From Bradyrhizobium cenepequi (GTDB taxonomy: Bacteria > Pseudomonadota > Alphaproteobacteria > Rhizobiales > Xanthobacteraceae), in NCBI RefSeq assembly GCF_020329485.1, contig NZ_JAGKJI010000011.1:62001-126000 (forward strand): a stretch of DNA of 64,000 nt. The letters are read 5' to 3'. Under the pieces are notes generated by a model. The model saw only the letters and a list, made by a program, of their open reading frames with translations. It did not search any database and was not told the DNA's origin. Made by a program: the position numbers and the translations under genes. Below, piece after piece: positions 48,298 to 57,046 of the stretch. The first letter of the stretch is position 1; each line of letters starts with the position of its first letter.

Positions 48298-49968
48298 GTG
48301 AACAAGCATGATCCCGTGGAGCCGGCTGGTCCGATAACGGTCCTGCGCAGCGGCGGCCAGCTACTGGTCTCCGCATTGCGCGTCAATGGGATCGACCGAA
48401 TGTTCGGCGTGCCCGGCGAAAGCGCGCTGCCCATTTTTGATTCGCTCTTGGACGCGGGCATCCAGTTCGTTACGTGTCGTCACGAGGCCACGGCCTCGCA
48501 TATGGCTGAGGCAGACGGCAAGATGTCCGGGCGCCCCGGCGTTTGCGTCGTCAGCCGCGGCCCCGGCGCGATGCACGCCGCGATCGGGTTGCATACCGCC
48601 TGGCAGGATTCCACGCCGATGATCCTGATCATCGGACAGGTGCCGCGCAGCCACCGTGGCCGCGAGGCGTTCCAGGAGATCAACTACGTCAGGACATTCG
48701 CCGATATGACGAAGTGGGTCGGCGAGGTCCAGTCGCCGGATCAGATTCCGGAGTTCGTCAATCGCGCGTTCCACATTGCGATGCAGGGGCGGCCTGGCCC
48801 GGTGGTGCTGTCGCTTCCGGAAGACGTCCTCAGTGCCATGAGTGATGTTGCCGATGCGTTTCCTGCGCAGATTGTCGAGACCGCGCCGTCGGATCAACAA
48901 ATGGCTGAGGTCCGCGAACTGCTCGGCCGTGCCGAGAGGCCGCTCGTTATCGCCGGCAATCTCGGCTGGACGGTTGAGGCGACCGAGCAATTCAAGGCGT
49001 TCGTCGCGCGCAACGACCTGCCGGTCGTCGCAGGCTTCCGATCGCAGGACGTGCTGGACAACAGAAGCCCGCACTATGTCGGCGATCTCAGCCTCGGCTG
49101 CAGCAAGGCCTTGATGGAGCGCGTCAAGGCGGCCGACCTGCTCCTGGTGATCGGTGACAGGCTTGGTGACGTCACAACCAATCATTTCTCGCTGCTCGAC
49201 ATGCCGACGCCCAAGCAAGTCCTGATCCACGTATTTCCGGGAGCCGAAGAGCTCGGCAGGACCTACAATCCGACGCTCGCGATCCAGTCGAAGTCGTCCA
49301 GTTTCGCAGCCGCGCTCGCGAAGCTGCCGCCGCTGGATGCAAAGCCGTGGGCTGCGTGGCGCGAGGAGGCACGCCAGGCTCTGGCCAATTATCAGTCGCC
49401 GCGGCCCGATACGGCGAGCTTTGACCTCTCCAAAGTGATCGCCCATCTCAATCACGTGCTGCCCGATGATGCAGTTGTCACCAATGGCGCCGGGAACTAC
49501 ACGATCTGGCTGCATCGCTATTACTGCTACCGGCAGCTCGGCACCCAGCTTGCGCCGAAGTCGGGCTCGATGGGCTACGGGTTGCCCGCCGCGATCGCAG
49601 CGAAGCTGCGTCACCCGAGCCGCACAGTGGTCTGTCTCGCCGGCGATGGCTGCTTCATGATGGCCTCGCAGGAGTTCGCGACCGCGGTTCAGCACAGGCT
49701 TCCGATCATTGTCGTCATCGTCAATAACGGCATGTACGGCTCGATCCGGATGCATCAGGAAAACCATTTTCCCAATCGGCCAAGCGGCACGGATCTGTTG
49801 AACCCGGATTTCGCGGCCTTGGCGAGGTCGTACGGGGCACATGGCGAGGTCATCGATCACCACGATCAATTCTCCGATGTCTTTGCCCGGGCGGCGAGAG
49901 CGGATCGGCTGACCGTCATCGAATTGCGCATCAATCGCAATCAGCTCACCCCGGATCGCAGCTTGTAA
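48298..49968 (+). CDS. Thiamine-diphosphate enzyme, acetolactate synthase-like
   Basis: A 556-residue TPP enzyme starting with GTG. The catalytic glutamate is Glu63 in CRHEATASHMAEADG. The TPP/Mg segment runs from AGDGCFMMASQEFATAV to VIVNNGMYGS. There is no small subunit nearby, so it is more likely a 2-oxo-acid decarboxylase or carboligase than biosynthetic acetolactate synthase. It follows TctA by 40 bp in the UbiD operon and precedes DUF2848 by 43 bp. It may process a 2-oxo acid made after ring opening. Confidence 0.87.
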   Translation: MNKHDPVEPAGPITVLRSGGQLLVSALRVNGIDRMFGVPGESALPIFDSLLDAGIQFVTCRHEATASHMAEADGKMSGRPGVCVVSRGPGAMHAAIGLHTAWQDSTPMILIIGQVPRSHRGREAFQEINYVRTFADMTKWVGEVQSPDQIPEFVNRAFHIAMQGRPGPVVLSLPEDVLSAMSDVADAFPAQIVETAPSDQQMAEVRELLGRAERPLVIAGNLGWTVEATEQFKAFVARNDLPVVAGFRSQDVLDNRSPHYVGDLSLGCSKALMERVKAADLLLVIGDRLGDVTTNHFSLLDMPTPKQVLIHVFPGAEELGRTYNPTLAIQSKSSSFAAALAKLPPLDAKPWAAWREEARQALANYQSPRPDTASFDLSKVIAHLNHVLPDDAVVTNGAGNYTIWLHRYYCYRQLGTQLAPKSGSMGYGLPAAIAAKLRHPSRTVVCLAGDGCFMMASQEFATAVQHRLPIIVVIVNNGMYGSIRMHQENHFPNRPSGTDLLNPDFAALARSYGAHGEVIDHHDQFSDVFARAARADRLTVIELRINRNQLTPDRSL

Positions 49969-50011
49969 AGCTTGGCTTGGAAAATCGGGCACGTGCCCAC
50001 ATGGAACGGAC

Positions 50012-50701
50012 ATGAAGAACGATATCGAATTCACTTTGGTTGCCAAGAACGGCACGACGCCACTCAAACTGTCGATCACGCAGGCGGTGATCGCCGGCTG
50101 GACCGGGCGCGATCCGGTCGCGCGCGACAAGCACATCGCCGAGCTTGCGGCGCTCGGCATAGCGCCGCCGGCCTCGACGCCGATCTATTATCGATGTGCC
50201 GCGCGCAGGCTGACGACCGCCGGCAGCATCGAATGCACCGGGACCGAGTCGAGCGGGGAGGTCGAGTTCGTGCTGTTTGGCTTCGAAGGGCGCACGCTTG
50301 TCGGCGTCGGCTCTGATCATACCGACCGCAAGGTCGAAACGTACAACATCACGGTGTCCAAACAGATGTGCGACAAGCCGGTGGCGCCGATGCTGTGGGA
50401 TCGCGCTGAAGTTGAGGGCCACTGGGACCAGATCATACTGCGATCCTGGGCGACGATCGGCGGCGAACGCGTGCTTTATCAGGAAGGCGCGCTGAGTGGA
50501 ATGCTGCCGGTGTCCGATCTGATCGAGCGCGGATTTGGCCGCGCCCGACTGCCCGATGGTTGCGCCATGTTCTGCGGCACCTTCGCCGCCAAGGGCGGCA
50601 TCCGCCCCGCCAGCCGCTTCGACTACGTGATCGAAGATCCCGTCCTGAAGCGCAGCATCAGCCACGGATACGAGATCATCACTCTGCCGGTACTAGGCTA
50701 G
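50012..50701 (+). CDS. DUF2848 family protein (FAH-like)
   Basis: A 229-residue DUF2848 protein. The GSDHTDRKVETYNITVSKQMC segment (about residues 98-118), DRAEVEGHWDQIILRSW and FCGTFAAKGGIRPAS are family blocks; the GSDHTDR stretch recalls the metal site of fumarylacetoacetate hydrolase-fold enzymes. No reaction is assigned to the family. It is probably the last gene of the UbiD operon, where an FAH-like C-C or amide hydrolase would be useful. Its end overlaps by 9 bp the end of a small gene on the other strand. Confidence 0.85.
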   Translation: MKNDIEFTLVAKNGTTPLKLSITQAVIAGWTGRDPVARDKHIAELAALGIAPPASTPIYYRCAARRLTTAGSIECTGTESSGEVEFVLFGFEGRTLVGVGSDHTDRKVETYNITVSKQMCDKPVAPMLWDRAEVEGHWDQIILRSWATIGGERVLYQEGALSGMLPVSDLIERGFGRARLPDGCAMFCGTFAAKGGIRPASRFDYVIEDPVLKRSISHGYEIITLPVLG

Positions 50702-50902
50702 GTCCTCGCGCCCGGAGTTCATGCGGGATCCGGTCGGCGGCTTCCGATCCGGGTCTCCATCATCCTTGGTGCCTTCGGACAGGTGGATGCGCCGCTCATA
50801 GTGGTGAGCCAACTGCAGCAGGCGCCGCTTGATGAAGGGGTCTGCTTGCTCCGCAATAGCCCGAACCGCGCGCGCTCTTTCTCTGCAAAACTCGTCGTCC
50901 AT
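50693..50902 (-). CDS. Small hypothetical protein
   Basis: A 69-residue cytoplasmic protein starting MDDEFCRERARAVR, with GGGGA eight bases before the ATG. It has one predicted helix rich in Arg, Glu and Ala (residues 5-40, including RRLLQLAHHYERR) and a polar tail. Short proteins with this ER-RA-R-LAE...LL-LA-YERR pattern are common hypothetical genes in Bradyrhizobium. No function can be assigned. Confidence 0.6.
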   Translation of the reverse strand: MDDEFCRERARAVRAIAEQADPFIKRRLLQLAHHYERRIHLSEGTKDDGDPDRKPPTGSRMNSGREDLA

Positions 50903-50965
50903 CGATTTGTCCCCGCAGACATTCAGCAAGCGCGGGAGACCTTAGCGCGGCTGGCCCGATCTCGT

Positions 50966-50981
50966 TGTGATCGAGATCACA
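50966..50981. promoter_or_regulatory. Perfect CRP-like palindrome (TGTGA-N6-TCACA)
   Basis: TGTGATC-GA-GATCACA matches the E. coli CRP consensus exactly and is a perfect 16-bp palindrome. It lies between the small minus-strand gene (start 50902) and the metN-like gene (start 51163), about 180 bp before the latter. A CRP/FNR-family protein is the likely binder. Confidence 0.55.
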
Positions 50982-51162
50982 CCTCTTGGTCGAAAGTCGA
51001 AGCCAAAAAGCCCGCGCGTTCGTTCGGCTTGCATGAATTTTCTCTCGCTGACGCCGACAGGGAAAGCCTGGCCCACATCTCCGGCAATATCTGGAATTGC
51101 CAGCGGCATGCGCTTGCGCAATTTTGCAGTGCAGCGCGCAGCCGAAAGACCGGAATTCAGCA

Positions 51163-52284
51163 ATGAATGTGCATCAATCTCTCGCGGCCTCACGACCGCC
51201 GGAGCCATTTCCGCCCATCGCCCCCGATGTCATCGCCGAGGACGCGATGGTGCGGTTCGAGGCCGTCTCGAAGGCCTATCCTGCCTATCGCGGCAAGCCG
51301 AGCGTCAAGGCGCTCGAGGATATCGATTTCGCTATTCCCCGCGGTGCGATCACCGGCGTGATCGGTCGCTCCGGCGCAGGCAAATCAAGCCTGGTTCGGC
51401 TGATCAACGGGCTGGAGAAACCAACGACTGGCCGTGTGATCGTCGATGTCAGCGACATCTCGGCGCTTTCCGGTCGCGAATTGCGGCTGGCGCAACGCTC
51501 GATCGGTATGATCTTCCAGCACTTCAACCAGCTGTCGTCGCGGACGGCGGCGGACAATATCGCCTTGCCGCTCGAGATTGCCGGCTGGCCGAAAGCTGAA
51601 ATCGCCGCGCGCGTCTCGGAGCTGCTTGACCTTGTCGACATCGCCGACAAACGCAACCGCTATCCGTCCGAACTCTCCGGCGGCCAGAAGCAGCGCATTG
51701 GAATTGCGCGTGCGCTGGCGACACGGCCGAGCGTGCTGTTGTCGGACGAGGCGACCTCGGCCCTCGATCCGCAGACGACGCGTTCGATCCTCGACCTGCT
51801 CGCCAATATCAACCGCGAACTTGGCGTGACCATCATCCTGATCACCCACGAGATGTCGGTCGTACGACAGCTCGCCAAGGAGGTGATCGTGCTCGATGCC
51901 GGGCACATCGTCGAGCGCGGTCATGTGGCCGATATCTTCACCCATCCGCAACATGCGATTACCCAGAGCTTCCTCTCCGAGATCCTCGGCGATGCCGTTC
52001 CGGTCTCCTTGTCGAGCCGATTGCAGCACCAGCCAACGGCAGGCAGCCAGGCTGTGATCCGTGTGGTCGTCCGCGGTGATGGCGGCGACCGGCTGCTGGC
52101 GCGCCTGTCGCGCGAGCTCGCGATCGACGCCGCGCTATTGTCGGCCCGGATCGACGAGATCGGCGGCCAGCAGGTCGGGTCACTGACGCTTGGCGTGCCC
52201 GGCGAGGAAGCTGTGGTTGCGCGCGTGCTGTCCTTCCTCGTCCAACATCGGTTTTCCGCGGAGCGTCTTGGCTATGTCGCCTGA
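51163..52284 (+). CDS. metN: Methionine-type ABC transporter ATP-binding protein
   Basis: A 373-residue MetN-type ATPase. A roughly 30-residue N-terminal extension precedes the ABC domain, with Walker A GRSGAGKSSLVRLING (about residues 66-81). The Q-loop IFQHFNQLSSRT, signature LSGGQKQRIGIARAL and Walker B LLSDEATSALDP follow. The C-terminal 75 residues form a NIL-like regulatory domain. Its stop overlaps the permease start by 11 bp. Importer for methionine or a related compound. Confidence 0.9.
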   Translation: MNVHQSLAASRPPEPFPPIAPDVIAEDAMVRFEAVSKAYPAYRGKPSVKALEDIDFAIPRGAITGVIGRSGAGKSSLVRLINGLEKPTTGRVIVDVSDISALSGRELRLAQRSIGMIFQHFNQLSSRTAADNIALPLEIAGWPKAEIAARVSELLDLVDIADKRNRYPSELSGGQKQRIGIARALATRPSVLLSDEATSALDPQTTRSILDLLANINRELGVTIILITHEMSVVRQLAKEVIVLDAGHIVERGHVADIFTHPQHAITQSFLSEILGDAVPVSLSSRLQHQPTAGSQAVIRVVVRGDGGDRLLARLSRELAIDAALLSARIDEIGGQQVGSLTLGVPGEEAVVARVLSFLVQHRFSAERLGYVA

Positions 52285-52939
52285 ACTCATTAATCTCATC
52301 ATCCAGGCGACCGGCGAAAGCCTGTTCATGGTCGCAGTGTCAGCCTCGCTTGGCACGTTGTTCGGCCTGCCGATCGGCGTCTTCCTCGCTACCAGCCGCA
52401 AGGGCGAGCTGTTTGCCGCGCCGGCGGCGAACGCAATCCTTGGCGTGATCGTCAATGCGACGCGCTCCACGCCCTTCATCATCCTTGTGGTTGCGATCAT
52501 CCCGTTCACGCGCCTGGTCGCGGGTACCTCGATCGGATCGGGAGCGGCGATCGTTCCGCTCACCATCGCCGCGACGCCTTTCATCGCGCGCCTCGTCGAG
52601 GGCGCGATCCGCGAGGTCGATGCCGGCTTGATCGAAACCGCGTCATCGTTTGGCGCCACTCCGCTGCAGGTCGTGCTCAAGGTCCTGATTCCCGAGGCGC
52701 TGCCGGGACTCGTGCTGTCGCTCACGCTCGCGGTGGTCAGCCTGCTCGGCTATTCGGCGATGGTCGGCGCGGTCGGCGGCGGCGGACTGGGCGATCTCGG
52801 CATCCGCTACGGCTATCAGCGCTTCATGCCGGAGATGATGCTGGCCGTCGTGGTGGCCCTGATCGCGCTGGTGCAGACGGTGCAGACCGCCGGCGACTAT
52901 CTGGCGCGCCGGGTCAACCGCCGGCTGCGCCATCGTTGA
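52274..52939 (+). CDS. metI: Methionine-type ABC transporter permease
   Basis: A 221-residue MetI permease with five hydrophobic helices. NATRSTPFIILVVAIIPFTR (about residues 58-77) and the EAA loop IETASSFGATPLQVVLKVLI are family-typical, and GYSAMVGAVGGGGLGDLGIR is the MetI signature. The ATG at 52274 lies within the end of metN. Confidence 0.92.
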   Translation: MSPELINLIIQATGESLFMVAVSASLGTLFGLPIGVFLATSRKGELFAAPAANAILGVIVNATRSTPFIILVVAIIPFTRLVAGTSIGSGAAIVPLTIAATPFIARLVEGAIREVDAGLIETASSFGATPLQVVLKVLIPEALPGLVLSLTLAVVSLLGYSAMVGAVGGGGLGDLGIRYGYQRFMPEMMLAVVVALIALVQTVQTAGDYLARRVNRRLRHR

Positions 52940-53012
52940 AGCCGCTGGCTTTGGCTACGAACCCTTCGGCACCTCGGTGGTGCCGACCTTTGTCGTATCT
53001 TTGGAGAGATTT

Positions 53013-53789
53013 ATGAGAATCCTTACCGCGATCGTCGCGGCAGCGGCATTGTTTGCCGGCGCCGCAAAGGCTGAAACCATCCGCGTCGGCGTCACCGCCG
53101 GGCCGCACGCCGAGATCCTAGAGGTGGTGAAGAAAGTGGCTGCCGAGCGCGGCCTCGACATCAAGGTCGTGGAATTCACCGATTACGTCATTCCCAATCA
53201 GGCGCTGGCACTGAAGGATCTGGAAGCGAATTCATTTCAGCACAAGCCTTATCTGAAGAACCAGATCTCCAAGACCGGCTGGAAGATCGTGAAGGTCGCC
53301 AATACCATCGCTTCGCCGCAAGGCGTCTACTCGCTGAAATACAAGAAGTTGTCGGATTTGCCGGAGGGCGCGCGGGTGGCGATCGCCAACGATCCGTCGA
53401 ACGGCGCACGCGGACTGATGATCCTCGCCCTTCATGGCGTCATCAAGCTGAAGGACCAGAATAACGTCGCCTCGACGATTGCCGACATTACCGACAATCC
53501 GAAGAAGCTGCGATTCGTCGAGCTCGATGCGGCACAGCTCCCACGCTCGCTGCAGGATGTCGACCTCGTCTCGATCAACAACAACTATGCGGTGCAGGCC
53601 GGCCTCAATCCCGCGACCGACGCGATCGCGCATGAGACGAAAGACGGCCCGTGGGTCAACATCATCGCGGTGCGCGAGGAAGACAAGGACAAGCCTTGGG
53701 TCAAGCAGCTGGTCGACGCCTATCACTCGGATCCCGCAAGGGCGTTCATCGAGAAGCGGTTCAAGGGCACCTACATCGCCACCTGGTAA
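53013..53789 (+). CDS. metQ: MetQ/NlpA-family substrate-binding protein
   Basis: A 258-residue MetQ-family binding protein. The signal peptide ends AKAE and has no lipobox cysteine, so unlike the usual MetQ lipoprotein it should be a soluble periplasmic protein. IRVGVTAGPHAEILEVVKK, DLEANSFQHKPYL and VSINNNYAVQAGLNP are the family blocks. GGAGAG precedes the ATG at 53013. It follows metI by 73 bp. Confidence 0.9.
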   Translation: MRILTAIVAAAALFAGAAKAETIRVGVTAGPHAEILEVVKKVAAERGLDIKVVEFTDYVIPNQALALKDLEANSFQHKPYLKNQISKTGWKIVKVANTIASPQGVYSLKYKKLSDLPEGARVAIANDPSNGARGLMILALHGVIKLKDQNNVASTIADITDNPKKLRFVELDAAQLPRSLQDVDLVSINNNYAVQAGLNPATDAIAHETKDGPWVNIIAVREEDKDKPWVKQLVDAYHSDPARAFIEKRFKGTYIATW

Positions 53790-53811
53790 CGAACCGATTT
53801 GTCCGATCCGC

Positions 53812-53844
53812 GCCGCCGAACAGTCAATCGCACTATTCGGCGGC
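53812..53844. terminator. Candidate bidirectional terminator hairpin
   Basis: GCCGCCGAA (53812-53820) pairs exactly with TTCGGCGGC (53836-53844) across a 15-base loop. It lies between the convergent metQ-like and GGDEF genes. No T-tract follows, so it is a weak intrinsic terminator at best. Confidence 0.4.
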
Positions 53845-53875
53845 CTAGGGCCTTCATCTCGGCCGGGCTCAACAG

Positions 53876-55072
53876 TCAGGGCGAGCTGCGCACGATCGGC
53901 GCTGCGTCGCGATCGGCTGGCGTCACAGCGTGCAGGATGCTGGTCCGACTGCGTCCCGCCTTCTTCGCCGCGTACAGGGCAGAATCGGCTGCCGAGATGA
54001 GCCGGTCAAGGACGATCCCGTGCGCGCGATCGATTGATAGGCCTGCGCTTGCGGTGGCCGCAATTTCGATCTTGTCATGAAGGATCGGCGCATCGCCGAA
54101 GGCGGCTCGGATGCGATCGACGACGAGCCTTGCATCGTTGAGCGTGGTATTTGGCAGCAGCAGCGCGAATTCTTCTCCGCCGATCCTGCCAAGGATATCG
54201 CCCTGTCGGATCGCGTGTGCGGCGCGTTTCGCGAATTCGGCGATCACCTTGTCTCCGGCCGGATGGCCATATTTGTCGTTAATGGCTTTGAAGTAATCGA
54301 TGTCAAAGAGGGCAATCGCGATCTCGCACGACGTTCCGGATAGTTCGGCGAGGCGGGCTGCGCTGGCCTCAAAGAAGCCGCGTCGATTGAGGACGCCGCT
54401 TAGCTGATCGTTCATCGCGAGCTCGCGGAGCCGACGCTCGGAGCGCTCGCCGATCATCAGTATGCCGAGAACGACGATCGCGACCATCGCGACGGCGGAT
54501 TGGAAGGGCGCAAACGTCAACCATCCCCGGAGCGGGCCCTGGCCGATCTCGTCGCGCATCGCAAAGATGGCGATGGCCTGGCTGTAACTGACCACCGTTT
54601 CAAACAGGCAGATCAGCGCGATGCAAAGCCGCGGCGAAAGTTCCCGGGAGGATGTGCGCGAGAGATCCAGCCCTATCAAGAGCGTCATCGTCCCGATCGC
54701 GAGATTGTAGTCGATCTGGCGAAGCGCATAGCTCGGGTACGCGAACGGCAGTCCCACTGCCCAGATCAACGGCGGCAGCAACGCCAATTTCGGCAGCGGT
54801 CGTTGGTCGAAGACGCGCAAGCCACACCAGAGCGCGCCCGCGCCAAACAGAGCGAAAAATCCGGGAACGCCCAAGGCCGAGAGCTGGGGCAGCGCCTGGC
54901 GCTGGGCCGCAAGAATGACGCCAAGCCCGGACAGCAGAAACCCGAGGATCCACCAGGAATATGATCTAGTGGACCGATCCCGCATCCACGTGATCAAAAT
55001 GATCAAGCAACCGATCGCGCATGCGGCCTCGGCCAACAGCCCGACGGTGAACATATCGAACAAGGACCACAA
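53876..55072 (-). CDS. Membrane-bound diguanylate cyclase (GGDEF)
   Basis: A 398-residue protein. The N-terminal 210 residues hold about six hydrophobic helices, forming a membrane sensor with no named domain. The C-terminal 170 residues are a GGDEF domain that makes cyclic di-GMP from GTP. NDQLSGVLNRRGFFE, FDIDYFKAINDKYGHPAGD and the active-site RIGGEEFALLLP (GGEEF form) are intact, so the enzyme should be active. The position four to five residues before GGEEF lacks a clear RxxD inhibitory site. Monocistronic. Confidence 0.9.
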   Translation of the reverse strand: MWSLFDMFTVGLLAEAACAIGCLIILITWMRDRSTRSYSWWILGFLLSGLGVILAAQRQALPQLSALGVPGFFALFGAGALWCGLRVFDQRPLPKLALLPPLIWAVGLPFAYPSYALRQIDYNLAIGTMTLLIGLDLSRTSSRELSPRLCIALICLFETVVSYSQAIAIFAMRDEIGQGPLRGWLTFAPFQSAVAMVAIVVLGILMIGERSERRLRELAMNDQLSGVLNRRGFFEASAARLAELSGTSCEIAIALFDIDYFKAINDKYGHPAGDKVIAEFAKRAAHAIRQGDILGRIGGEEFALLLPNTTLNDARLVVDRIRAAFGDAPILHDKIEIAATASAGLSIDRAHGIVLDRLISAADSALYAAKKAGRSRTSILHAVTPADRDAAPIVRSSP

Positions 55073-55323
55073 ACTCCGGACCTTTCCCCGGCACGATGAG
55101 CTATCGAGCCGACCTTAATGGACCGGGAGCAAATTCACTACAATTCGATCGACTGAATCGGTTGTGACCAATGATGTGGGCTATGGCGCGCCATGCACGC
55201 ACACTTTCATGCGTCATGATGCTGTCCTATGGAAATGCAAACCGCGTCGGCACATACGTTCGACGGACACGATGCTCGCCGCCGATCATCACCGATCACG
55301 GCCGTTGCGGGCTGCGTAACCCG

Positions 55324-55566
55324 CTAGGTTTCGCGCCTGCGGACGGACGCGATATCGCAGCGGGACAGTCCGATGTCGCGCAGCATTCGGTCGTCGAGCT
55401 CCCGGAGCTCTGCCATGGCACGGCGTATCGCCAGTTCGTCACGCACCTTCGAGAGCAGGAACATCACCATCGCGCTGATCGAGACGTACCATCGCGGAGC
55501 GTTCGGCGCCCGTTGCGTCCGTTTCGGGTATGGGCGGGTGTAGAACAGCTGATCGGTGTACGACAT
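55324..55566 (-). CDS. DUF1127 small protein
   Basis: An 80-residue protein whose C-terminal half is a DUF1127 (YjiS-like) motif, RRAMAELRELDDRMLRDIGLSRCDI (residues 48-72), preceded by a hydrophobic patch. These small Arg-rich proteins can bind RNA and affect phosphate, carbon or stress responses in alphaproteobacteria. GGAG lies seven bases before the ATG. Confidence 0.85.
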   Translation of the reverse strand: MSYTDQLFYTRPYPKRTQRAPNAPRWYVSISAMVMFLLSKVRDELAIRRAMAELRELDDRMLRDIGLSRCDIASVRRRET

Positions 55567-55842
55567 CGATATCTCCGGGCAAAATATCAGTCAGGGAGAC
55601 TCTGACGCGGTCATGTTTCCGGAACATTCCGGCGCAGGAAAATATGGCTACAGCCGTAACGCGAGAGGTTGCGCCACCCCGCTCTCGATGGAGTGGGCGA
55701 TTTTTGCGCCAATCGACGCCTGCACGCCGCAATGCGTGCGTTGGCAAAAAAATACGATGACATCGCACCGATCTCAGCCGACCATGCTATGAAGAGTTCG
55801 GCGCAGTTGCCGTCTCTCCAAAACAACCCCAAGGACTTTCGT

Positions 55843-56958
55843 ATGAAAGTGGTCAAGCTCTTCGGTCTAACAGTAAGTATGTCACTCGTGCTGTCTTCTG
55901 CAGCGCTGGCCCAAGACATCAGGGTGGCGGTTGCCTCATCGATGACCGGCGGCGAAGCCGCGTTCGGCCGCCAGTTCCAGAATGGCGCCGAGCAGGCGGT
56001 GGCCGATATCAATGCCGCCGGCGGCCTCCTCAACAGGAAGCTGGTACTTGATGTCAACGACGATGCCTGCGATCCCAAGCAGGCGCGCTCGGTGGCCGAG
56101 AAGATCGCCAGCGCGAGAATTCCGTTCGTCGCCGGCCACTATTGTTCTTCATCGTCAATCCCGGCGTCGGAAGCCTATGCGGACGGCAACGTGCTGCAGA
56201 TTTCGCCGGGCTCGACCAATCCGCTGCTCACGGAGCGCAAGCTGTGGAACGTGCTGAGGGTGTGCGGCCGGGACGACCAGCAGGGCCTGGTTGCCGCCGG
56301 CTATATCGCGAAGAATTTCGCCGGCAAGAACATCGCGATCCTCAACGACAAGACCACCTATGGCAAGGGACTTGCTGACGAGACCAAGAAGGCGCTCAAC
56401 AAGGCCGGCGTCACCGAGAAGATGTTCGAGTCCTTCAACAAGGGGGACAAGGATTTCAACTCCATCGTGTCGCGGTTGAAGCGCGACAACATCGATCTCG
56501 TCTTTGTCGGCGGCTATCATCAGGAAGCAGGCCTGATCCTGCGTCAGATGCGCGATCAGGGGCTGAAGACGGTGCTGATGGCGGGCGATGCGATCAACGA
56601 CAAGGAGTTCGCCTCGATCACCGGTCCTATTGCGGAAGGCACATTGTTCACCTTCGGTCCCGATCCACGCGAGAAGCCGACCGCAAAGGCGATCGTCGAG
56701 AAGTTCAAGGCCAAGAACATCGACCCCGAGGGTTACACGCTCTACACCTACGCAGCGTTCCAGGTCTGGTCGCAGGCGGTGGCGAAGGCCGGTACGACCG
56801 ACCCGAAGAAGGTGATCGATACGATCAAAGCCGGTGAATGGGACACGGTGCTCGGCAAGATGGCATTCGATGCAAAGGGTGACATCAAGGCCATCGACTA
56901 TGTCGTCTATAAGTGGGACGGCAAAGGCGGCTACGCACAGGTCGACAAGGGGCTGTGA
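55843..56958 (+). CDS. Liv-type ABC substrate-binding protein (orphan)
   Basis: Periplasmic binding protein of 371 residues. The signal peptide (MKVVKLFGLTVSMSLVLSSA, then ALAQ) is followed by DIRVAVASSMTGGEAAFGRQFQ and a peripla_BP_6 domain with conserved GHYCSSSSIPASEAY. It resembles LivK/LivJ amino acid binders. AAGGA seven bases before the ATG at 55843 fixes the start. No permease or ATPase is adjacent; it ends convergently with an efflux gene. Confidence 0.88.
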   Translation: MKVVKLFGLTVSMSLVLSSAALAQDIRVAVASSMTGGEAAFGRQFQNGAEQAVADINAAGGLLNRKLVLDVNDDACDPKQARSVAEKIASARIPFVAGHYCSSSSIPASEAYADGNVLQISPGSTNPLLTERKLWNVLRVCGRDDQQGLVAAGYIAKNFAGKNIAILNDKTTYGKGLADETKKALNKAGVTEKMFESFNKGDKDFNSIVSRLKRDNIDLVFVGGYHQEAGLILRQMRDQGLKTVLMAGDAINDKEFASITGPIAEGTLFTFGPDPREKPTAKAIVEKFKAKNIDPEGYTLYTYAAFQVWSQAVAKAGTTDPKKVIDTIKAGEWDTVLGKMAFDAKGDIKAIDYVVYKWDGKGGYAQVDKGL

Positions 56959-57001
56959 AGTAGCGCAACTGCCGCCGCCTTCGCGCCGCGCCTGATGTCC
57001 A

Positions 57002-57032
57002 AGACCAACGGGTGGGTTCCGCCCGTTGGTCT
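57002..57032. terminator. Bidirectional terminator hairpin
   Basis: AGACCAACGGG (57002-57012) and CCCGTTGGTCT (57022-57032) are exact reverse complements with a 9-base loop. The hairpin is located between the convergent binding-protein and MFS genes. A strong 11-bp stem, but no long T-run. Confidence 0.65.
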
Positions 57033-57046
57033 ATGTGGGCGCCGTC

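Noticed and set aside
48361-50160. 599-codon open frame on the minus strand
   Set aside because: Antisense to the TPP enzyme gene, which has all its family motifs; the opposite frame is Arg/His-rich shadow sequence.
50903-51162. SAM riboswitch before the metN-like gene
   Set aside because: I looked for SAM-II-like features in the leader and saw none I could support; only the CRP-like palindrome stands out.
55307-55324. GCGGG...CCCGC hairpin at the end of the DUF1127 gene as a terminator
   Set aside because: Only a 5-bp stem with no T-tract; too common in high-GC DNA to call.
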